Shown here: positions 1-5,426 of the stretch, piece by piece | How positions within the stretch are numbered: the stretch's first letter is position 1 | Layout of the letters: each line of letters starts with the position of its first letter | DNA from: DASPUH01 sp964518505 | GTDB taxonomy: Bacteria; Chloroflexota; Limnocylindria; Limnocylindrales; CSP1-4 | Direction: 5' to 3' | Assembly: GCA_964518505.1 (NCBI GenBank) | Contig: CAZFGT010000067.1 | Location: forward strand, 1 to 8,158 | Length of the DNA: 8,158 nucleotides | Notes under the pieces: model-generated | Told to the model about the DNA's origin: nothing | The model's database searches: none | Seen by the model: the letters and a program-made list of their open reading frames with translations, nothing else | Program-made: the position numbers and the translations under genes

Positions 1-275
1 TCGACCATGTAGAGCGGGTTCTCGTAGCGCATGTCGATGACGGCCGTGCCGATCTCGATCCGTTTCGTCCGCGCTCCGATCGCCGCCAGGAGCGGGAACG
101 GCGAGGCGAGCTGTTGGGCGAAGTGGTGGACCCGGAAATAGGCGCCGTCGGCGCCCAGGTCCTCGACCGCCTCAGCCAGCTCGATCGACTGGATGAGCGC
201 GTCCGAGCCCGTCCGGACCTGCGAATACGGCGACGCCGACCAATGCCCGAAGGAGAGGAATCCGATCTTCTTCAC
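1..275 (-). CDS. LLM-class flavin-dependent oxidoreductase, N-terminal part (runs off window start)
   Basis: Reading leftward from the GTG at 275-273 gives 91 codons without a stop before the window edge. The protein begins MKKIGFLSFGHW, followed by a region with LIQSIELAEAVEDLGADGAY, FRVHHFAQQ, FPLLAAIGARTKRIEIGTAV and YENPLYM. This is the classic N-terminal pattern of the bacterial luciferase-like (TIM-barrel) monooxygenase family: first beta strand, AE..E.LG.D, an 'HHF' segment and a T..I.IGTAV strand. Family members are usually 300-350 residues and use reduced FMN or F420 to oxidise or reduce small substrates in the cytoplasm; the substrate cannot be told from this part. The ATG at 279-277 is in another frame, so GTG is the best start. 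No Shine-Dalgarno sequence precedes it, but TAGAAT lies 6 bases upstream, suggesting a leaderless message. The gene diverges from tRNA-Gln/glnS. Confidence 0.85.
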   Translation of the reverse strand, partial: MKKIGFLSFGHWSASPYSQVRTGSDALIQSIELAEAVEDLGADGAYFRVHHFAQQLASPFPLLAAIGARTKRIEIGTAVIDMRYENPLYMV

Positions 276-287
276 GCATGGATTCTA
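276..287 (-). promoter_or_regulatory. Candidate -10 element for the leaderless LLM oxidoreductase gene
   Basis: On the minus strand TAGAAT (287-282) ends 6 bases before the GTG start at 275. Transcription would then begin at or next to the start codon, the usual geometry of leaderless genes in high-GC bacteria. No convincing -35 hexamer is seen 16-18 bases upstream. This is a motif-and-spacing inference only. Confidence 0.4.
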
Positions 288-379
288 CGGGCGCAACGCG
301 TCAGGCCCGCCCGATCGTGGATGGGCATCACCGTCATCGGCTGACAGCCACCCGCCGCTGCCTCGCGCGACGGCGGCAG

Positions 380-385
380 TAGAAT
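380..385 (+). promoter_or_regulatory. Candidate -10 element for tRNA-Gln/glnS
   Basis: TAGAAT lies 12 bases upstream of the mature tRNA 5' end at 398, so transcription would start around 391-393 and give a very short 5' leader for RNase P to remove. The same hexamer serves the divergent gene on the other strand. No good -35 is visible; the -35 area is occupied by a GC-rich inverted repeat (CCGCCG at 352-357 and CGGCGG at 371-376). Confidence 0.4.
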
Positions 386-397
386 GCCAAAGGTCGC

Positions 398-472
398 TGG
401 CGCGTGGCTCAACGGTAGAGCACCTGACTCTGGATCAGGGGGTTCCAGGTTCGAATCCTGGCGCGCCAGCCA
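398..472 (+). tRNA. tRNA-Gln (anticodon CTG)
   Basis: A complete cloverleaf folds from this stretch. The acceptor stem is TGGCGCG (398-404) pairing with CGCGCCA (462-468). The D arm is GCTC/GAGC (407-410 and 418-421). The anticodon stem is CCTGA/TCAGG (423-427 and 435-439) with loop CTCTGGA, giving anticodon CTG (430-432). The variable loop is five bases (440-444), and the T arm is CCAGG/CCTGG around TTCGAAT (445-461). The CCA tail is encoded (470-472). The weak first pair U1-A72, discriminator G73 and U35/G36 are known GlnRS identity elements, so the isotype is well supported. It reads CAG codons, and a separate UUG-anticodon tRNA would be expected elsewhere for CAA. The cognate synthetase gene starts 72 bp downstream. 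Confidence 0.97.
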
Positions 473-486
473 ACTCCCCCGGGAGT
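473..486 (+). other. Hairpin directly after the tRNA CCA end
   Basis: ACTCC (473-477) pairs with GGAGT (482-486) around a CCCG loop, immediately after the encoded CCA. There is no T-tract, so it is more likely a 3'-end processing or partial-attenuation structure between the tRNA and glnS than a strong intrinsic terminator. Confidence 0.35.
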
Positions 487-544
487 GTGGTGCGTCGCGT
501 GAGCCGCGTCTCCTCTCCCCCTGCCGGTTGCTGGAGCCGCCCCG

Positions 545-2236
545 ATGACCGCCTCGACCCCATCTCCCGTCGACGCACCGGAACGCTCGAACTTCATCCG
601 CGACATCGTCGCGGCGGATCTCGCGGCCGGACGGATCGCTGTCCCGGTGACCCGGTTCCCGCCCGAGCCCAACGGCTACCTCCACATCGGGCATGCCAAG
701 TCGATCTGCCTCAATTTCGGCCTGGCGGAAGAATTCGGCGGCCACTGCAACCTCCGATTCGACGACACGAACCCGGTCAAGGAGGAACAGGAGTACCTGG
801 ACGCGATCGAGGCGGATGTCCGGTGGCTCGGCTTCGACTGGGGCGACAACCTGTTCCATGCGTCGGACTACTTCGAGCAGCTCTACGCATGGGCGGTCCA
901 CCTCATCCAGGGCGGGCTTGCCTATGTCGACGACCTGTCGGCCCAGGCGATCCGTGAGACGCGAGGGACCCTGACCGCGCCGGGCACGGACTCGCCCTAC
1001 CGGGGGCGACCGGTGGCGGAGAACCTGGACCTGTTCGCGCGTATGCGCGGGGGCGAGTTCCCCGACGGGGCGCGCGTGCTGCGGGCAAGGCTCGACATGG
1101 CCTCGCCCAACATCAACCTCCGCGACCCGGTGCTCTACCGGATCGTCCACGCGGCCCACCCGCGGACCGGCGACGCCTGGTGCATCTACCCCACGTATGA
1201 CTTCGCGCACGGTCAATCCGACGCCATCGAGGGGGTGACCCATTCGATCTGCACGCTCGAGTTCGAGGGCCACCGGCCGCTCTACGACTGGCTCGTCGAG
1301 CACCTTCCGGTAGCCCACGTCCCTCATCAGTACGAGTTCGCGCGGCTCAACCTCACCTACACCGTGCTCTCCAAGCGGGTGCTGCTCAAGCTCGTCACGG
1401 AGGGCCACGTGCGGGGCTGGGATGACCCACGGATGCCGACGATCTCGGGCCTCCGCCGGCGGGGCTTCCCGGCCGAGGGGATCCGCGAGTTCGCGGCCAT
1501 GATCGGCGTGGCCAGGACGGACTCGGTCATCGAGGTGGGCCAGCTCGAGCATGCGGTACGCGGCGTGCTCAACCGCACCGCGCCGCGACGGTTCGGCGTC
1601 CTGGATCCGCTCAGGATCGTGATCACGAACTGGCCGGAGGGCCACGTCGAGACCCTGGAGGTCGTCAACAACCCGGAGGACGCGACCGCGGGGACGCGAC
1701 CGGTGGCCTTCTCGGGCGACCTGTGGATCGAACGCGAGGACTTCCTGGAGGAGCCGTCTCCGAAGTTCTTCCGCCTGGCACCCGGGCGAGAGGTGCGCCT
1801 CCGAAACGCGTACTTCGTGACCTGCCAGGAGATCGTCAAGGACGACGCGGGGCGCGTGGTCGAGCTGCGCTGCACGTACGACCCGGCTACCCGCGGTGGG
1901 GATGCCCCGGATGGGCGGCGGCCAAAGGCCACGCTCCACTGGGTGTCGGCCACGCATGCCGTGCCGGCGGAGGTACGGCTCTACGACCATCTGTTCTCGC
2001 GGCCTGACCCCGGGGCCGACGGCGACCTCTTCGCCGACCTGAACCCCGATTCGGAGCGGATCGTCCGCGGGGCCATGCTCGAGCCCGCCCTCGCCGCGAC
2101 GCCGCCTGGCGCGACGGTCCAGTTCGAGCGCCTGGGCTACTTCACCCCGGACACGGACTCGCGGCCGGGGGCCCTGGTCTTCAACCGCACGCTGACGCTC
2201 AAGGACACCTGGGCAAAGGTGCTTGCCCGGGCATGA
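545..2236 (+). CDS. glnS: Glutamine--tRNA ligase (glutaminyl-tRNA synthetase)
   Basis: The 563-residue product is full length (E. coli GlnRS is 554). It charges tRNA-Gln with glutamine using ATP in the cytoplasm. The class I signature PEPNGYLHIGHAKS (residues 40-53, HIGH at 47-50) is followed by LRFDDTNP (70-77). The second class I signature is VLSKR (274-278), matching the MSKR of GlnRS, within a block containing GWDDPRMPTISGLRRRGF (291-308). The C-terminal beta-barrel anticodon-binding region shows IEREDF (395-400), HWVSATHAVPAEVRLYDHLF (465-484) and the ending FNRTLTLKDTWAK. These sections mark GlnRS rather than GluRS. No C-terminal YqeY fusion is present, although some bacteria carry one. 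The ATG has a good GGAG at 533-536, 8 bases upstream. The gene lies just after tRNA-Gln and is probably co-transcribed with it. Confidence 0.98.
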   Translation: MTASTPSPVDAPERSNFIRDIVAADLAAGRIAVPVTRFPPEPNGYLHIGHAKSICLNFGLAEEFGGHCNLRFDDTNPVKEEQEYLDAIEADVRWLGFDWGDNLFHASDYFEQLYAWAVHLIQGGLAYVDDLSAQAIRETRGTLTAPGTDSPYRGRPVAENLDLFARMRGGEFPDGARVLRARLDMASPNINLRDPVLYRIVHAAHPRTGDAWCIYPTYDFAHGQSDAIEGVTHSICTLEFEGHRPLYDWLVEHLPVAHVPHQYEFARLNLTYTVLSKRVLLKLVTEGHVRGWDDPRMPTISGLRRRGFPAEGIREFAAMIGVARTDSVIEVGQLEHAVRGVLNRTAPRRFGVLDPLRIVITNWPEGHVETLEVVNNPEDATAGTRPVAFSGDLWIEREDFLEEPSPKFFRLAPGREVRLRNAYFVTCQEIVKDDAGRVVELRCTYDPATRGGDAPDGRRPKATLHWVSATHAVPAEVRLYDHLFSRPDPGADGDLFADLNPDSERIVRGAMLEPALAATPPGATVQFERLGYFTPDTDSRPGALVFNRTLTLKDTWAKVLARA

Positions 2237-2249
2237 GGGTGACCTGGTC

Positions 2250-2468
2250 GTGACGCCGTTCACGTGGAGCGATGGGACGTGCGTCCTGGGCCGGGCCGCC
2301 TGGCCCTCGCTCTGCCTCCACGGCGGCGGATACGGCAACCAAGGCATGGACGGCGGCCAGGGCGAGGCCGTCCGCGTGCCCTTCGCCGACGCCACCCTCG
2401 TCAAGGTCCCGGGCACGGGCCACTCCGACGAGATCCTGCGCTCGATCCTGGCCCTCTCGGCCGTGTGA
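2250..2468 (+). pseudogene. Alpha/beta-hydrolase C-terminal remnant or small orphan ORF
   Basis: This 72-residue frame starts about 13 bp after glnS, from GTG 2250; a TTG at 2223 overlapping glnS is an alternative. A GAGGG at 2235-2239 could be its ribosome site. It contains WPSLCLHGGGYG, then FADATLVKVPGTGHSDEI and ILALSA. This resembles the last third of an alpha/beta-hydrolase: the strand before the acid residue, then the 'DA.LV..PG.GHS' strand with the catalytic histidine, as in the intact hydrolase at 7416 (ELAVIPGASHG). The nucleophile elbow and N-terminal half are missing, and the expected acid position looks degraded. I read it as a degenerate fragment, but a real short protein translated after glnS cannot be excluded. 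Confidence 0.4.
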
Positions 2469-2515
2469 CATCTGACTCTTGCGCCGCGTCCGGGAGGGGC
2501 ACATCATCGTCGCCA

Positions 2516-2534
2516 GCCTCGTTCGCGACGAGGC
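2516..2534 (+). other. Stem-loop upstream of the first membrane-protein gene
   Basis: GCCTCGT (2516-2522) and ACGAGGC (2528-2534) form a perfect 7-bp stem with loop TCGCG. It sits just before the probable ribosome site GAAGG (2541-2545) of the gene at 2552. It has no T-tract. It could be a leader structure or a weak terminator for the glnS unit. Confidence 0.35.
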
Positions 2535-2551
2535 GGAACAGAAGGCCACAG

Positions 2552-3010
2552 ATGCGTACAGATCCGCGGCGGACCGTGATGGCGCTCCTCGGGGGCGCGG
2601 TGGCTGTGATCGTGGCTGGCTGGTACGACGCCTACGTGGTGCCGACCATGCAGGGGTCCCCCGACCCCAACCTTGGCGGGGCGCTTGGGGCGAACGCCGT
2701 GGCGGTCGGGGCGGGCTACGTCGCGGTCGCCGCCAGCGTCCTCATCCTGGCCCTGCTGGTGCGAAGCGCGCACAGCCGGTCGGTCGATGCCGTCTTCGTG
2801 GTCAGTGGCGCGAGCATGGCTGTCATCGGTCCCTTGATCTGGGCGCCGGCGGCCGACATCAGGGGCGCGCCGCCGGTGGACGGCCTGGCCGTCCTGGGCT
2901 TCGCCATGCTGCTCATCGGACTGGGCGACGTGCGGGGCGCGCTGTGGGTACGACCCCGCCCATCGCCCTCGACCGGAACGGCGAAGGGGATGCCGCATGT
3001 CCAGTCATAG
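2552..3010 (+). CDS. Small four-helix membrane protein (paralogue A), function unknown
   Basis: The product is 152 residues with four predicted membrane segments at about 8-28, 48-70, 79-99 and 110-130, a basic N-terminus (MRTDPRR) and a short basic Pro-rich tail. The frame is open further upstream, but ATG 2552 with GAAGG at 2541-2545 is the sensible start, placing the first helix 8 residues in. It is clearly homologous to the next gene: RTVMALLGGAV versus RTVVAVLGTAL, a W-(Y/F)-D at residues 24-26 in both, a GYV motif, SRSVD versus SRLVD, and RGAPPV versus NGAPPV. The last 14 bases overlap the next gene in another frame, implying translational coupling. I do not recognise the family. Both members are likely inner-membrane proteins, possibly partners. 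Confidence 0.8.
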   Translation: MRTDPRRTVMALLGGAVAVIVAGWYDAYVVPTMQGSPDPNLGGALGANAVAVGAGYVAVAASVLILALLVRSAHSRSVDAVFVVSGASMAVIGPLIWAPAADIRGAPPVDGLAVLGFAMLLIGLGDVRGALWVRPRPSPSTGTAKGMPHVQS

Positions 3011-3530
3011 GCAGCGGACCGTGGTGGCCGTCCTAGGGACTGCCCTCGTGTTACTCGTGGCCGCGTGGTTCGACAACGTCCTGATGGCAGCGGTGCGGCA
3101 GACCGAAGGGACGACCTTCGACATCACGCAGACCGCCGCCGCCCTGCCCGTGGGCTACGTGCTCATCGCGGCGGGCACGCTGGCCATCCTGGTGCTCGCC
3201 CGCCGGGCGGACAGTCGGCTGGTGGACGTCGCCTACGTGGTGGCCGGCGGGTTCCTGACCTTCCTCTTCACGCTGGTCTGGACTCTGGCAGCCACCATCA
3301 ACGGCGCGCCACCCGTGCTGCCTGACCCGTTCGCGTCATTCATCGACGAGGCATTCACGACGGCTGAGACAGGTCCCCTCAACGCCGTCGCCATCATCGG
3401 CGCCGCGATGCTTGTGGTCGGGCTCGCCGATCTTGGCCTCGCCCTTCGACGCAGGCCCACCCCAGAAGCGAGGGTCGCGCCGGCCGCTGATGTGCCTCGA
3501 TCGATGCCCATCGCGCCGCAGGACGCGTAG
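2997..3530 (+). CDS. Small four-helix membrane protein (paralogue B), function unknown
   Basis: The product is 177 residues with membrane segments at about 9-30, 47-69, 76-99 and 128-149. It aligns with the preceding protein almost without gaps over residues 6-107: W24 and D26 in helix 1, GYV at 53-55, SRLVD at 73-77 and NGAPPV at 102-107. It carries an extra loop of about 20 residues before helix 4 (VLPDPFASFIDEAF..) and a longer Pro/Ala-rich tail ending PIAPQDA. The start ATG lies inside the end of paralogue A (14-base overlap, +1 frame shift), so ribosomes probably pass from one gene to the other. The GGGGATG region just upstream can serve as ribosome site. No known catalytic or transport motif is visible. 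A tandem duplication followed by divergence is the simplest origin. Confidence 0.82.
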   Translation: MSSHRQRTVVAVLGTALVLLVAAWFDNVLMAAVRQTEGTTFDITQTAAALPVGYVLIAAGTLAILVLARRADSRLVDVAYVVAGGFLTFLFTLVWTLAATINGAPPVLPDPFASFIDEAFTTAETGPLNAVAIIGAAMLVVGLADLGLALRRRPTPEARVAPAADVPRSMPIAPQDA

Positions 3531-3542
3531 CCGTCCACGGAA

Positions 3543-3583
3543 CCGAGCGCCGCCGGCGCGCGTCGTTGGGGTAACGCGCTCGG
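3543..3583 (+). repeat. 8-bp inverted repeat between the membrane pair and the lipoprotein gene
   Basis: CCGAGCGC (3543-3550) is the exact reverse complement of GCGCTCGG (3576-3583). The arms are separated by 25 bases that begin with the palindrome CGCCGGCG (3551-3558). No T-run follows. It may act as a transcript-end or attenuating structure after paralogue B, and its right arm abuts the start region of the gene at 3592. Confidence 0.4.
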
Positions 3584-3591
3584 GGTGGTCG

Positions 3592-3996
3592 ATGTTCAAG
3601 CGTGTCGTCCTGATCTGCTCGGCGGCCATGCTCGTCGCTGGCTGCGCGGTCGCCGCGACGTCAAGCGACGCACTTCCATCCGCGCCGGCCGCCGGCGACT
3701 TCGCGAACCGGCAGGTCGTCGCGCAGGGCGTCGGGTCGATCACGCTCCTGCCGGCCTCGCCCCACGGCGCAGCGGTCGGCACCGCATACGCCTACTCGAT
3801 GCCGATGTGTGGCACCGCGGGCCCGATCGACATCGATGGCAGCTTCTGGGACGCAGGCCCCGGACCTGGCCTGGACTCGCGGGCCGGGACCTTCCGCCTC
3901 CTGGCGCCGGACGCCGCGAGGTTCATCAGCGCCGACGGCCAGTCGATCGACCTGACGAGACATGGCGGCCCCAAAGCCTTCCCGATCTGCTCGTGA
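3592..3996 (+). CDS. Small lipoprotein, function unknown
   Basis: The product is 134 residues. It opens with a textbook lipoprotein signal: MFKR, a hydrophobic stretch, and lipobox LVAGC at 14-18, so Cys18 would be lipidated and the protein anchored outside the membrane. The mature part has two cysteines (C73 in MPMCGTAG and C133 in FPICS), which could form a disulfide linking the middle to the C-terminus. It also has an acidic/aromatic patch DIDGSFWDAG (80-89) and a strand-rich region FRLLAPDAARFISADG. The frame is open upstream to 3412, but that part overlaps paralogue B, and the signal peptide fixes the start at ATG 3592. The ribosome site is poor (GGGG at 3582-3585). I do not recognise a family. 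Confidence 0.75.
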   Translation: MFKRVVLICSAAMLVAGCAVAATSSDALPSAPAAGDFANRQVVAQGVGSITLLPASPHGAAVGTAYAYSMPMCGTAGPIDIDGSFWDAGPGPGLDSRAGTFRLLAPDAARFISADGQSIDLTRHGGPKAFPICS

Positions 3997-4042
3997 TGGC
4001 ACCGTAGGCGTGGCAGCCCACGTGGGTAGCAGGCCACCAGGG

Positions 4043-4612
4043 GTGAGGCGGTCCCTCGTCGTCGTGGCAGCGGTGGCCAGTTTGGTCGGGTGCGCTTCGC
4101 CGACCACGGCCCCGACCCCATCGCCGACGGCAACCCCCGCCGCCAGCTACGGACCCGCTGAAACGACCGTCACCGATGGGCTGTTCCGCCTGACCGCCCA
4201 TACGGACCACGCGACCTACCACAGCGATGACGCGATCGGGATGCACGCGGTCGTGACATTCCTGGGCCCAGCAGCAACGTTCCCCGCCACCGGATCGGGA
4301 AGCGGTCTCGTGAACTTCGATGTCCGACAACTCGACGGGCCGCTGGTGATCCAGGGTGTCTGGACAGCCGACTGCGCGCCGCAGCCCCAGATGGTTGCCA
4401 ACAAGCCGCGGACCTACGTCTTCACCAAGAGTGGTGGGTTCGACCCGAGCGCCTCGCCGGACTTCTGGAACGCCTACTTCGCCGACCCGCTCCTGCATCT
4501 CCCGGCTGGCCGCTGGAGCCTCGTCGCCGAGGCTGACATCACTGGTGTCGACTGCAACCCATCGACGCAGCACCATCTGACGGCGTCGGTCGAGGTGACG
4601 GTCCTGCCCTGA
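4043..4612 (+). CDS. Lipoprotein with probable Ig-like beta domain, function unknown
   Basis: From GTG 4043 the product is 189 residues beginning MRRSLVVVAAVASLVGC, an ideal lipoprotein signal with Cys17 as anchor. A Pro/Thr/Ser linker follows (PTTAPTPSPTATPAAS). The rest looks like one beta-sandwich: FRLTAHTDHATYHSDDAIGM, VNFDVRQLDGPLVIQG, YVFTKSG, LPAGRWSLVAEADI and a final SVEVTVLP strand. This layout ('T..Y...D.I.....VTF', 'F.V..LDG', 'LPAGRW') recalls the BsuPI-like Ig fold, but the similarity is only from memory of the pattern. C111 and C171 may pair. Earlier in-frame starts exist (ATG 3962, overlapping the previous gene by 35 bases; GTG 4010; GTG 4022). I prefer 4043 for its signal-peptide geometry, though its ribosome site is weak. 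It is probably in one unit with the upstream lipoprotein. Confidence 0.75.
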   Translation: MRRSLVVVAAVASLVGCASPTTAPTPSPTATPAASYGPAETTVTDGLFRLTAHTDHATYHSDDAIGMHAVVTFLGPAATFPATGSGSGLVNFDVRQLDGPLVIQGVWTADCAPQPQMVANKPRTYVFTKSGGFDPSASPDFWNAYFADPLLHLPAGRWSLVAEADITGVDCNPSTQHHLTASVEVTVLP

Positions 4613-4623
4613 GGCGCGGATGT

Positions 4624-4639
4624 GGTGCGGAAACGCACC
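4624..4639 (+). terminator. Hairpin with GAAA tetraloop after the lipoprotein gene
   Basis: GGTGCG (4624-4629) and CGCACC (4634-4639) form a perfect 6-bp stem closed by a GAAA (GNRA) tetraloop, 11 bases after the stop codon of the upstream gene. There is no T-tract, so it may be a U-less terminator or a 3'-end-stabilising stem. Confidence 0.45.
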
Positions 4640-4668
4640 GTCGAGGCGCACGCGGGCGTGGGCCGGAC

Positions 4669-4674
4669 TAGGCT
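4669..4674 (+). promoter_or_regulatory. Candidate -10 element for the secreted-protein gene
   Basis: TAGGCT resembles the TAGAAT boxes elsewhere in the window and lies after the putative terminator at 4624-4639. Transcription from here would give a leader of about 75 bases. That leader holds an inverted repeat (GCACGG 4675-4680 with CCGTGC 4691-4696) before the strong ribosome site. No clear -35 is seen. Confidence 0.3.
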
Positions 4675-4757
4675 GCACGGACAGGGTCGGCCGTGCGGCA
4701 GGGCCCACCGGGAGTGCCGAAGCGCGACTGCCCATCAGCTAGAGGGAGGGTCGAACC

Positions 4758-5381
4758 ATGCGCACCCGCGACCGCCTTTTCGCCATGCTCACGGCGACGA
4801 CGCTCGTCCTCGTGGTGGCTGGGGCGGCTGCCGCCGACAGCAGTGGCGGCTGCTCGACCGCAGCCTGCACGCTGACCACAGGGCAGATCGACTTCCAGGC
4901 CGGCGATGGCACCCCGGTGCAGGCGACCGTGACGTTCTCGGTCGATCCCATCGGGGGGACGATGTCGGGTGATATCGGCTACAACGGCTTCGCGCCGTGC
5001 CAGGTGGACGGCGGCAACCCGGATGAGATCCTCTTCAACGGCGACGCGGGCGGGCCGGCGACCATCAGCATCGGCAAGAACCTGGGCAGCCTCGTGGCGA
5101 CCGGCACCTTCACCGGTTCAGAGCGGATGCAGAATGGCTGCACGGGCGCGGATGTGACGACCACGCTCACCTTCAAGGTCTCGGCCAAGCTCACGGCGAC
5201 CGGCCTGGGCCAGAAGACGCACAGCCGCACCGTCATCCACAACCCCGATGGCACCAAGACGATCAACGTCTACGACGACCACCAGCGTCCCATCGCCGGC
5301 AACGTCAAGGTCAACAAGGTCAGCTACGCCCTGTCGAACGGTCTGATCGACCAGTTCACCTTCACGTCGACGACGCGGTAG
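4758..5381 (+). CDS. Secreted four-cysteine beta-rich protein, function unknown
   Basis: The product is 207 residues. ATG 4758 has a strong ribosome site, GGGAGGG at 4744-4750. The N-terminus is a Sec signal peptide: MRTRDR, a hydrophobic core to about residue 22, and AGAAAA before DSS, so cleavage after Ala26 is likely. There is no lipobox cysteine, so the mature protein is exported free. It contains four cysteines (32, 37, 81, 128), enough for two disulfides, and many Thr/Gly/Val strands (VQATVTFSVDPIGGTMSGDI, ATISIGKNLGSLVATGTFTG, TTTLTFKVSAKLTATG), consistent with an all-beta fold. The C-terminal part has HNPDGTKTINVYDDHQRP. No catalytic motif is recognised. It is flanked by lipoprotein genes on both sides, which suggests an envelope or extracellular role. 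Confidence 0.85.
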   Translation: MRTRDRLFAMLTATTLVLVVAGAAAADSSGGCSTAACTLTTGQIDFQAGDGTPVQATVTFSVDPIGGTMSGDIGYNGFAPCQVDGGNPDEILFNGDAGGPATISIGKNLGSLVATGTFTGSERMQNGCTGADVTTTLTFKVSAKLTATGLGQKTHSRTVIHNPDGTKTINVYDDHQRPIAGNVKVNKVSYALSNGLIDQFTFTSTTR

Positions 5382-5387
5382 GCACCT

Positions 5388-5399
5388 CGGGTTCGCCCG
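5388..5399. terminator. Short TTCG-tetraloop hairpin between convergent genes
   Basis: CGGG (5388-5391) and CCCG (5396-5399) pair around TTCG, the very stable UUCG tetraloop on the plus-strand RNA. It sits in the 45-bp gap between two convergent stop codons, where a terminator is expected. The stem is short and lacks a T-tract. Confidence 0.35.
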
Positions 5400-5426
5400 G
5401 CCGGCCAGGAGCGCGTGTGCCTCCGC

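Noticed and set aside
272..2416. A 714-codon open frame on the minus strand opposite tRNA-Gln and glnS
   Set aside because: It is the antisense shadow of the well-conserved glnS in GC-rich DNA. Its translation is low-complexity Arg/Gly/Val with no motifs, and it also crosses the tRNA.
2264..2551. Upstream extension of membrane paralogue A to 248 residues
   Set aside because: The extra 96 residues are Arg/Pro-rich and overlap the hydrolase-like fragment; ATG 2552 puts the first membrane helix in the correct place.
2479..3036. A plus-strand frame beginning MRRVREGHIIVASL that overlaps paralogue A
   Set aside because: Beyond about 24 codons it is the out-of-frame reading of paralogue A and turns into Arg/Gly-rich sequence.
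3412..3591. Upstream extension of the first lipoprotein
   Set aside because: It lies inside paralogue B in another frame and would bury the lipoprotein signal 60 residues into the protein.
3962..4042. Earlier start (ATG 3962) for the second lipoprotein
   Set aside because: It would put 27 extra residues before the signal peptide and overlap the previous gene. It is possible, but less likely than GTG 4043 or GTG 4022.
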